Assembly (NCBI GenBank): GCA_003158355.1
Contig: PMIV01000017.1
Location: 1 to 5,096, forward strand
Length of the DNA stretch: 5,096 bases
Direction of reading: 5' to 3'
From: Anaerolineaceae bacterium
GTDB taxonomy: Bacteria; Chloroflexota; Anaerolineae; Anaerolineales; Anaerolineaceae
Every line of letters starts with the position of its first letter. Position 1 is the stretch's first letter. Below the pieces are notes generated by a model that made no database searches, was not told the origin of the DNA, and saw only the letters and a list, made by a program, of their open reading frames with translations. The position numbers were made by a program, and so were the translations under genes. Below are positions 1 through 4,598 of the stretch, piece by piece.

Positions 1-45
1 GAGCACAACGATGGGATTAGCAATCGGTCTATCCGTTTGATTCAT
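1..45 (-). CDS. 5' end of a gene leaving the window, possibly PqqD-like (RRE) peptide-maturation protein
   Basis: Partial gene; only the first 15 codons are present (MNQTDRPIANPIVVL). The start is well supported: GGAGGG lies on the minus strand at 60-55, nine bases before the ATG at 45-43. From memory, the pattern P-x-A/R-N-P-x-V-V-L near the N-terminus is typical of small PqqD-family proteins, including those of radical-SAM peptide cassettes, which bind the leader of a precursor peptide. The position immediately downstream of the cysteine-repeat precursor at 257-499, on the same strand, fits that role. Fifteen residues cannot prove a family, so the functional call is inference; the existence of a gene start here is much more certain than its identity. 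Confidence 0.5.
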   Translation of the reverse strand, partial: MNQTDRPIANPIVVL

Positions 46-48
46 GAA

Positions 49-159
49 TTATTTCCCTCCGTTATAACCAGTGGCAATAACGCCACCTGAAAATTCACCC
101 AAAAGGTGAATCCGATCACCTGTCAGCAATTGACTCAGTCCACCATCCCCTCTTCCCAT
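49..159 (-). CDS. possible 36-aa small ORF overlapping the next gene's RBS
   Basis: An ATG-initiated frame on the minus strand encodes 36 residues ending in the glycine-rich tail SGGVIATGYNGGK. Its last codons contain the GGAGGG ribosome binding site of the gene starting at 45, and its TAA ends three bases before that ATG, an arrangement that would permit translational coupling. Against it: there is no Shine-Dalgarno before its own ATG, it has no cysteine, it does not resemble the precursor upstream, and two inverted repeats lie inside it. It could be a second short peptide, the tail of a decayed precursor copy, or chance. Confidence 0.2.
   Translation of the reverse strand: MGRGDGGLSQLLTGDRIHLLGEFSGGVIATGYNGGK
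71..86 (-). repeat. small inverted repeat between precursor and next gene
   Basis: GTGGC (71-75) and GCCAC (82-86) form a 5-bp stem with a 6-base loop. It lies in the transcribed spacer between the RiPP precursor and the downstream gene. It has no T-tract and is weak on its own. Together with the neighbouring 93-111 hairpin it could slow 3' decay or fold the leader of the downstream gene. Confidence 0.3.
93..111 (-). terminator. hairpin, possible weak attenuator after the RiPP precursor
   Basis: ATTCACC (93-99) and GGTGAAT (105-111) form a perfect 7-bp stem with a 5-base loop. Read on the minus strand the hairpin is followed by TTTTC, counting T's that overlap the stem end, so it could act as a partial terminator. 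RiPP clusters often have a leaky terminator between precursor and maturation enzyme genes so that precursor is made in excess. The stem is AT-leaning and the T run is short, so strong termination is unlikely. Confidence 0.35.
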
Positions 160-256
160 AATATTTTCGGTCTGGACACATCAGTTGCATCGAAAACAGC
201 GAGAGAAAGTTTGGTTTATAACCCGGTCTATTCCATGCTGCGGATCCAAGAAATTT

Positions 257-499
257 TTATGTATGAAGAGAGCCGCCACCAGTGCAAGCACTGATTGGTG
301 AAACACCAAATGATGTACAAGCAGCTCCAGCAAGGGAGCCACCTGTGCAAGCAGCTTCTGCAGTGTTGCCGGCTGTACAATAACCCAGACTTGCACTTGA
401 ACCGGCAGCACAATAACCTGTTCCTTGGGCTAGCTTGCCCAAGGGAACAATGGCAGGAGCCTCATATTTTGGTTTCTTTGTGATTTTTTGACCTGACAT
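257..499 (-). CDS. candidate RiPP precursor with five-cysteine tandem-repeat core
   Basis: 80-residue peptide. The ATG at 499-497 is preceded by AGGATG with a 7-base spacer. Residues 1-28 form a lysine-rich leader (KKPKYEAPAIVPLGKLAQG). Y12, P15, I17 and G21 match the Y-x2-P-x-L-x3-G pattern known for leaders bound by RRE domains in lasso and other RiPPs. From residue 29 the peptide becomes a low-complexity Gly/Ala/Ser/Thr core with cysteines at 30, 41, 51, 61 and 72, spacing 11, 10, 10 and 11. Each unit starts C-(A/T)-x-G or close to it, then about seven small residues; the fourth unit is looser (CTSFG). Two units are preceded by GY, the others by AA or SA. This regular spacing suggests repeated thioether or other Cys-based modification, which is inference. 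No maturation enzyme is visible; the gene starting at 45 on the same strand is the likely partner. A non-RiPP cysteine-rich small protein is the alternative. Confidence 0.72.
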   Translation of the reverse strand: MSGQKITKKPKYEAPAIVPLGKLAQGTGYCAAGSSASLGYCTAGNTAEAACTGGSLAGAACTSFGVSPISACTGGGSLHT

Positions 500-1182
500 T
501 AAGCCACATCCTAAAAAACTATTTCTTTCAATGTATTCGAGAATAGCCTTTATTTATTATTAAGTGTTTAAATCGCTTCCCTATATCAATTTACTTAACT
601 TTAAATTTATCACCTAAATATCAAGAAAGACATTATTCCAACTTTATTTTATGCAAATAGAACTATATACGTCCTATATATGAAGTATAAAATATCTTAA
701 AAACGGTTATCTGGTCCGAATCAAACTTTTGTGCATGAGCATAAAATTGAAGAGCGAAAAGAAGAAAATATCCCTGGGAGAAGAACCGACAAAAAAGACT
801 TGTATCGCCCTGTGCCAATCCCAGAGAAGCTGCTCAATCAGCCAAACTGGTCCGAATAATGTTTTTACCCCAGGCGCTTCCTGGCGCGATCGTTTGCGGC
901 ACACGGTCCGAGAAGCAACTAAAAAACCTGGATTTGGAATCAACGGAATCCACCGCCTCCATGCTAATTTTCGAATTAATGAGACCTATGCGAGTTGAAG
1001 TGGTATATAAGTATTCGTTGATGGGATTTGCGAAAGCATTAGTAGGCCGATAATGAAGTATTGGATGTCGATTTCACCTTCTAATATACTAATTTAAAAA
1101 TGCAGATGTTTAATTTTGGCGAAATTTACACAGAACCGGCATCCTTCAATAATTTCAATTTCGAACTCTCGGGCCAATTCTA
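500..1182. other. long AT-rich divergent intergenic region without convincing genes
   Basis: No frame here combines a ribosome binding site, plausible composition and a recognisable product. The left part, about 510-710, is very AT-rich and should hold the minus-strand promoter of the precursor. A TTGATA-like element (complement of 584-589) and a TTAATA (complement of 558-563) are present but 20 bases apart, so I do not call a promoter. About 770-960 is less AT-rich and has open frames on both strands of roughly 80 codons, none with a Shine-Dalgarno or recognisable motif; it may be decayed coding DNA. The heptamer GGTCCGA occurs at 713, 849 and 905. No tRNA, rRNA, IS end or CRISPR repeat was seen. 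Confidence 0.5.
711..857 (+). repeat. 11-base direct repeat pair bracketing 125 bases
   Basis: CTGGTCCGAAT occurs exactly at 711-721 and again at 847-857. A third, shorter match (GGTCCGA) lies at 905-911. The 125 bases between the first two copies show no terminal inverted repeats, so this is not an obvious transposon with target-site duplication. The copies could be binding sites or a remnant duplication; chance is also possible in a region this size. Confidence 0.35.
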
Positions 1183-1211
1183 TTGACAGAACAAAACCCG
1201 TAAAGTAATAT
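1183..1211 (+). promoter_or_regulatory. sigma-70-type promoter for the hisD leader
   Basis: A perfect -35 TTGACA (1183-1188) is followed after 17 bases by TAATAT (1206-1211), which matches four of six -10 consensus positions. The usual distance places the start of transcription near A1218, with A1221 as another purine option. Both fall at or within three bases of the ATG of the His-rich leader peptide, so the first message would be leaderless or nearly so. The element sits just upstream of the attenuator that precedes hisD, which supports it. Confidence 0.65.
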
Positions 1212-1220
1212 TGTCCCATT

Positions 1221-1274
1221 ATGCAATTCATCCTGTTGGCTCATCTTCATCAGCATTATATTCAACACCCCTAG
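1221..1274 (+). CDS. hisL: His-rich leader peptide of the hisD attenuator
   Basis: Seventeen-codon peptide MQFILLAHLHQHYIQHP ending in TAG. Histidine is encoded at codons 8, 10, 12 and 16 (CAT at 1242, 1248 and 1254; CAC at 1266), four of the last ten codons. In enterobacterial his operons such a peptide senses charged tRNA-His: ribosomes stalling at His codons allow an antiterminator to form. Here it lies between a good promoter and a terminator directly ahead of hisD, and its 3' end overlaps segment 1 of the competing RNA structures. It has no Shine-Dalgarno; the predicted transcription start is at most about three bases before the ATG, so translation would be leaderless. The symbol is used by analogy of function, not sequence homology. 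Its small size leaves some chance of coincidence, but position, His content and hairpins agree. Confidence 0.72.
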   Translation: MQFILLAHLHQHYIQHP

Positions 1275-1280
1275 AGTGTT
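1264..1280 (+). promoter_or_regulatory. attenuator 1:2 hairpin
   Basis: AACAC (1264-1268), which contains the last His codon, can pair with GTGTT (1276-1280) around a 7-base loop that holds the leader stop codon. In the classical attenuation model this is the pause or 1:2 structure. It uses GTGTT and so competes with the antiterminator segment 1278-1284. The stem is only 5 bp and modest on its own. Confidence 0.45.
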
Positions 1281-1348
1281 TCGGTGGGCGCAGGGCTGCG
1301 CATTTCTAACTAAGTGAACCAAAAAAACTTATAGAATCCCTCCGAAAC
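1278..1348 (+). promoter_or_regulatory. predicted antiterminator (2:3) pairing ahead of hisD
   Basis: GTTTCGG (1278-1284) is exactly complementary to CCGAAAC (1342-1348). The pairing can be extended by AGGG (1292-1295) with CCCT (1338-1341) across a 7-base bulge, or by GGG (1286-1288) with CCC (1338-1340) across one U-U mismatch. Any of these uses the left arm and loop of the terminator hairpin at 1335-1359 and so excludes it. The enclosed DNA includes a separate small hairpin at 1288-1301 (GCGCA/TGCGC, 4-base loop), which is compatible with the 7-bp core pairing but overlaps both extensions. Folding energies were not computed. Confidence 0.55.
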
Positions 1349-1367
1349 CCGGAGGGATTTTCATTTT
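1335..1367 (+). terminator. Rho-independent terminator (attenuator 3:4) just before hisD
   Basis: AATCCCTCCG (1335-1344) and CGGAGGGATT (1350-1359) form a perfect 10-bp stem, six pairs of which are G-C in the upper part, with a 5-base loop. It is followed by TTTTCATTTT counting the T's at the stem end. It ends 16 bases before the hisD ATG and cannot be the terminator of an upstream plus-strand gene because none exists, so an attenuator role is the natural reading. The A-run at 1321-1327 would also allow function on the minus strand. Confidence 0.8.
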
Positions 1368-1383
1368 CAAACAGGAGCCGCTC

Positions 1384-2739
1384 ATGTTTTCGATCATGGA
1401 TGTACCTACTGCCAGGCAAACCATATTAAAGCGTATCGCTTTGGATGAGACCAAGGTCCCAGAAAGCCTGCTGGCCAGGCTGGCGGAGACTTTCGGCGAA
1501 CCGGTAATCCCGGCTGAAGCCGTGCGCCGTATTTTGCAGGATATTCGTACTAATGGCGACAAGGCACTGCGCTCGTGGACGCTGCGGTTGGACCAGGTGG
1601 ATCTGCAGCAGGCATGCATTCCGCAGCAGAAGGTCCAGGCTGCCCTGGCCGGGATAGATCCGGCTCTACGCGCGGCTTTACAGGAATCGGCCAGCCGTAT
1701 CGAACAGTTTTATCGCAAGCAGCCCGCCGTATCCTGGATTGATCAAACAATGGGCGGTACGCTGGGTCAGGTGCTGCGGCCGATCGATCGAGTAGGTTTT
1801 TACATCCCAGGCGGCACGGCGCCGTTACCCTCCACTGTGTTGATGTCGGTGATTCCGGCTCGTGTTGCCGGGGTGCGCAGCGTGGTAGTGGTCACTCCGC
1901 CGGCACGAGGCAGTGGAGAGGTGAATCCGGTCATTCTGGCAGCGGCAGCCATTGCCGGTGTGGACGAAGTCTATGCGGCTGGCGGTGCCCAGGCGATAGG
2001 TGCACTGGCTTATGGAACCGAAAGTATAGCGGCAGTGGATAAGATCGTCGGGCCGGGCAATTTGTTCGTCACCCTGGCCAAGCAGCAGGTGTTTGGCCGG
2101 GTGGGCATCGACGGACTGGCCGGGCCGACCGAAACAATGGTGATCGCGGATGAAAACGCCAACCCGGCCTGGGCGGCTGCCGATCTGCTGGCACAGGCGG
2201 AGCACGATGTGCTGGCGTCGGCCATTTTACTGACCCCCTCGCGTAAACTTGCCGAACAGGTGCAGATCGAGATCGCCGCCTGGCTGGCCGGCAAAGACGG
2301 GGCTGACCTGAGCCGCAGGGAGATCATCGCTCAGTCGCTGCAGGCGCGCGGCGGCGCAGTGATCACCCGCGATATTGCCGAAGCAGTTGATCTGGCCAAT
2401 GCTTATGCACCGGAGCACCTCAACCTGGCCGTTAAGGACGCCTGGAGTTGGCTGGATAAGGTGCAGAACAGCGGGGGAGTGTTTCTGGGCGAGACCTCTT
2501 GCGAGGTGATGGGCGATTATGTGGCCGGCCCCAGCCATGTAATGCCCACAGGTGGCTCAGCCCGCTTTGCCTCTCCGTTGAATGTGTGGGACTTCTTGCA
2601 CATTATCAGCGTGGTCGGGTTGGATGAGCCTACCGCAGCCCGGTTGGGGAAGCAGGCGGATATTCTGGCGCGAGCCGAGGGCTTGAATGCACATGCCCTG
2701 GCTGGGGCATTACGCACACAGAACCCCGAAAAAGAGTAA
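1384..2739 (+). CDS. hisD: histidinol dehydrogenase
   Basis: 451 residues, full length for the family (about 430-440 usual). HisD is a cytoplasmic zinc enzyme that oxidises L-histidinol to L-histidine in two NAD-dependent steps, the last reactions of histidine synthesis. Visible signatures: [21 protein letters not shown] at 223-243 shortened here to its core GPGN and FGRVGID, then D-G-L-A-G-P-T-E at 243-250. The zinc ligands correspond to Q271, H274, D378 and H437, and the catalytic Glu-His pair is E344-H345 in APEHLNL; H385 in AGPSH is also kept. The start at 1384 has AGGAG at 1373-1377 with a 6-base spacer; M5 is a less likely alternative. It is preceded by a His-codon attenuator, which agrees with a biosynthetic role. 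No other his gene is adjacent. HisD-like dehydrogenases of sulfonate catabolism (HpsN) are the main alternative, made less likely by the attenuator. Confidence 0.93.
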   Translation: MFSIMDVPTARQTILKRIALDETKVPESLLARLAETFGEPVIPAEAVRRILQDIRTNGDKALRSWTLRLDQVDLQQACIPQQKVQAALAGIDPALRAALQESASRIEQFYRKQPAVSWIDQTMGGTLGQVLRPIDRVGFYIPGGTAPLPSTVLMSVIPARVAGVRSVVVVTPPARGSGEVNPVILAAAAIAGVDEVYAAGGAQAIGALAYGTESIAAVDKIVGPGNLFVTLAKQQVFGRVGIDGLAGPTETMVIADENANPAWAAADLLAQAEHDVLASAILLTPSRKLAEQVQIEIAAWLAGKDGADLSRREIIAQSLQARGGAVITRDIAEAVDLANAYAPEHLNLAVKDAWSWLDKVQNSGGVFLGETSCEVMGDYVAGPSHVMPTGGSARFASPLNVWDFLHIISVVGLDEPTAARLGKQADILARAEGLNAHALAGALRTQNPEKE

Positions 2740-2742
2740 TTT

Positions 2743-2763
2743 TAGGATGACTATCCTATTTTT
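2743..2763 (+). terminator. weak terminator-like hairpin after hisD
   Basis: TAGGAT (2743-2748) and ATCCTA (2753-2758) form a perfect 6-bp stem with a GACT loop, followed by five T's. It starts three bases after the hisD stop. Only two of six pairs are G-C, so partial readthrough into the importer genes is likely. I saw no clear promoter in the 49-base gap between hisD and the next gene, which supports at least some cotranscription. Confidence 0.5.
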
Positions 2764-2788
2764 AATAATTCATTGAGGAGAAACGAAA

Positions 2789-3751
2789 ATGAAGAAGAGC
2801 ATCACAATTTTATTGGCGGCAATGTTAGTTTTACTGGCGCTGGCGGGTTGTTCCAAGACCCCAGCGGAGGCGCAGAAGGTACGCATTGGTACCCAGCCCT
2901 GGATTGGATACGGTCCGTGGTGGATCGCCCAGGATCAGGGCTTGTTCAAGAAATACGGGCTGGATGTGGAACTGGTGGATTTTGTAGAAGACAAGGAAGT
3001 CAACGCGGCCTTTGCCAGTGGTGAAATGAACGCTGCCAACCTGGCCACTCACACGGCCATCAAACTTTACAGCACCGGATTGGGGTTGAAGGTAGTGATG
3101 TTGGAAGATACCTCGACCAAAGCGGATGCCATTCTGGCAGGTGAAGGGATCAAATCGATCACGGATCTCAAAGGAAAGTCAGTCGCCTATGAAGAAGGTA
3201 CCACCAGTGATCTGCTGTTGAACTATGCCCTCAGCCAATCCGGTATGAGCCTGACCGATATTAAGCCTGTACCCATGCCGGCATCAGATGCGGGCACTGC
3301 GCTTATGACCGGTAATGTTCCGGCGGCTGTGACTTATGAACCCTATATCAGTGAAGTGCTTAAAGGGGACAGTAAGCTGAGTGTCATCTACGAAGCCGGT
3401 GAAAAACCGGGTTTGATCTCGGATGTGCTGGTGGTCAATGCCAAATGGGCCGAAGCAAACCCCGAAACCGTCAGCAAGCTGCTCAAGGTTTGGGATGAAG
3501 CACTGGATTATTACAAAAAGAACCCAACTGCCGCGCAGGCCATTATCGCCAAAGCGGTAGGCAGCGCCCCGGAAGATCTGGTCACTGCTTTTGATGGGGT
3601 ACAGTATTACGGCGCCGCAGATAACAAAACTGCTTTGACCGGCACTTTCGCAACCACCATTCAGGATGTGGCCAAGGTTTCCAAAAGCATCGGGCTTTTT
3701 GATACGATCCCCGATCTGAGCAAACTGGTCGATGCCAGTTACCTGAAATAG
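2789..3751 (+). CDS. NitT/TauT-type ABC transporter substrate-binding lipoprotein
   Basis: 320 residues, normal for the nitrate/sulfonate/taurine/thiamine-precursor (NMT1/THI5-like, SsuA/TauA) binding proteins. The N-terminus is a lipoprotein signal: KK, a hydrophobic stretch at 5-19 and lipobox L18-A-G-C21, so the mature protein would be tethered by lipid at C21 outside the membrane. Family features follow: V31-R-I-G and W38-x-G-Y-G-P-W-W-I-A at 38-47, GLFKKYGLDVEL at 51-62, SGEMNAA at 78-83, the second-lobe segment YEEGTTSDLLL at 134-144, and YEPY at 183-186. GAGGAG at 2775-2780 with an 8-base spacer fixes the start. It is the first gene of an importer set with permease and ATPase. The ligand cannot be assigned; such proteins bind sulfonates, nitrate, pyrimidine or thiamine precursors, riboflavin-like and other small molecules. 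Proximity to hisD suggests a link to histidine or nitrogen metabolism, which is only inference. Confidence 0.88.
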   Translation: MKKSITILLAAMLVLLALAGCSKTPAEAQKVRIGTQPWIGYGPWWIAQDQGLFKKYGLDVELVDFVEDKEVNAAFASGEMNAANLATHTAIKLYSTGLGLKVVMLEDTSTKADAILAGEGIKSITDLKGKSVAYEEGTTSDLLLNYALSQSGMSLTDIKPVPMPASDAGTALMTGNVPAAVTYEPYISEVLKGDSKLSVIYEAGEKPGLISDVLVVNAKWAEANPETVSKLLKVWDEALDYYKKNPTAAQAIIAKAVGSAPEDLVTAFDGVQYYGAADNKTALTGTFATTIQDVAKVSKSIGLFDTIPDLSKLVDASYLK

Positions 3752-3754
3752 AAT

Positions 3755-4594
3755 ATGGAAAATACACCAATTGCAAAAGAAATGACTTTCAAGGAGCCGC
3801 GGCACCAGCGGCTCCTTGAACTGCGCAGTGAGATACCGGCGCGAATCTACTGGGGCGCCGGCGCGGCTTTTTTCGCCCTGGTATTAATCCTCTGGCTGCT
3901 GCTGACTTCATTTGGGTTGGTACCGGCGCTCTTTCTGCCGGGGCCGCAGGCCGTCTGGAGGGAGTTTATCCGCCAGGTTAGCACAGGGATCCTGCTGCAG
4001 GATGCCAGTGCCAGTTTGTACCGTATCATGCTCGGCTGGATCATCTCCACCCTGTTCGCGGTTCCCATCGGCATTATGATGGGCAACTTCAAGTTCTTTG
4101 AGGGCATGCTCGAACCTTTTATCGACCTGATGCGCTACATGCCGGCAGTGGCATTCGTTCCGCTCACCATTCTGTGGGTGGGCGTGGGCGACAGCCAGAA
4201 AATATTGATCTTGTTCATCGGCACGTTCTTTCAGGAAGTGCTGATGATCATGGATAACGTCAAGGGGGTGCCGCGCGAACTGATCGAGGTCAGCTCCACC
4301 TTTGGTCTTTCCCGTTTCGAGATACTGCGCGACGTGATCTTGCGCTACGCCATGCCGGGTATCTGGGATACTTTCCGCATTACCCTGGGCTGGGCCTGGA
4401 CTTATCTGGTAGTGGCTGAACTGGTGGCGGCGAACGTCGGGTTGGGATACCGCATCATGCGCGCCCAACGCTTTTTACAGACGGAATCCATCATTCTGGG
4501 AATCATCGTTATCGGTTTGATGGGTCTGGTCACGGATATGTTATTTAAACTGGCCTATCGCCGTATGTTCCGCTGGATGGATCGCAAAGGATGA
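3755..4594 (+). CDS. ABC transporter permease, NitT/TauT (SsuC/TauC) type
   Basis: 279 residues, typical length. It forms the membrane channel of the importer. A cytoplasmic N-terminus of about 32 residues leads to roughly six membrane segments near 34-54, 90-110, 122-142, 148-168, 208-228 and 246-266. FLPGP at 60-64 is the usual LPxP-like element after the first helix, and the EAA-type coupling loop, which docks on the ATPase, lies around 178-203 (E178, G184, P201). The start is three bases after the binding-protein stop, with no visible Shine-Dalgarno, so translational coupling is likely; M10 (3782) is an alternative start. Both candidate starts precede a 13-bp perfect hairpin at 3788-3820. 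The family is clear; the substrate is not. Confidence 0.9.
   Translation: MENTPIAKEMTFKEPRHQRLLELRSEIPARIYWGAGAAFFALVLILWLLLTSFGLVPALFLPGPQAVWREFIRQVSTGILLQDASASLYRIMLGWIISTLFAVPIGIMMGNFKFFEGMLEPFIDLMRYMPAVAFVPLTILWVGVGDSQKILILFIGTFFQEVLMIMDNVKGVPRELIEVSSTFGLSRFEILRDVILRYAMPGIWDTFRITLGWAWTYLVVAELVAANVGLGYRIMRAQRFLQTESIILGIIVIGLMGLVTDMLFKLAYRRMFRWMDRKG
3788..3820 (+). repeat. 13-bp perfect hairpin inside the permease start region
   Basis: TTCAAGGAGCCGC (3788-3800) and GCGGCTCCTTGAA (3808-3820) are exactly complementary with a 7-base loop. The hairpin covers about codons 12-22 of the permease and is followed by the 8-base palindrome CTGCGCAG (3821-3828) rather than a T-tract, so it is not a standard terminator. 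It could block 3' exonucleases and stabilise the binding-protein message, or lower permease translation, both of which would favour excess binding protein. This is inference from structure and position. Confidence 0.7.
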
Positions 4595-4598
4595 AGCA

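Noticed and set aside
106..483. Plus-strand open frames opposite the RiPP precursor
   Set aside because: They are mirror frames of the repetitive precursor; no ribosome binding sites and implausible Gln-rich, Cys-rich products.
558..589. Minus-strand promoter TTGATA / TTAATA for the precursor
   Set aside because: The spacer would be 20 bases and both boxes are imperfect in very AT-rich DNA, where such matches are common.
711..730. tRNA T-arm-like GGTCCGAATC
   Set aside because: The flanking bases do not form the T-stem and no acceptor, D or anticodon arms are found nearby.
870..884. CCAGG/CCTGG hairpin as a terminator
   Set aside because: A 5-bp stem without a T-tract on either strand; insufficient.
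707..943. Minus-strand open frame of 78 codons
   Set aside because: No ribosome binding site and no recognisable family; the same stretch is open on the plus strand, as expected by chance.
735..998. Plus-strand open frame of up to 89 codons
   Set aside because: No Shine-Dalgarno, no recognisable motif, mixed composition, and an overlapping open frame on the other strand of similar length; treated as non-coding or decayed.
1278..1348. T-box riboswitch for tRNA-His: a 7-base bulge TGGGCGC between two helices, with TGGG able to pair with the CCCA end of tRNA-His
   Set aside because: The geometry is suggestive, but the bulge lacks the conserved ACC, the usual T-box consensus AGGGTGGNACCGCG is absent, and there is no room for or sign of a Stem I with a specifier loop after the promoter. 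The His-rich leader peptide explains the region better.
1384..2739. HisD homologue acting in sulfonate breakdown (HpsN-like), suggested by the adjacent TauT-type importer
   Set aside because: All HisD zinc and catalytic residues are in place and the His-codon attenuator points to histidine synthesis; no other sulfonate catabolism gene is seen.
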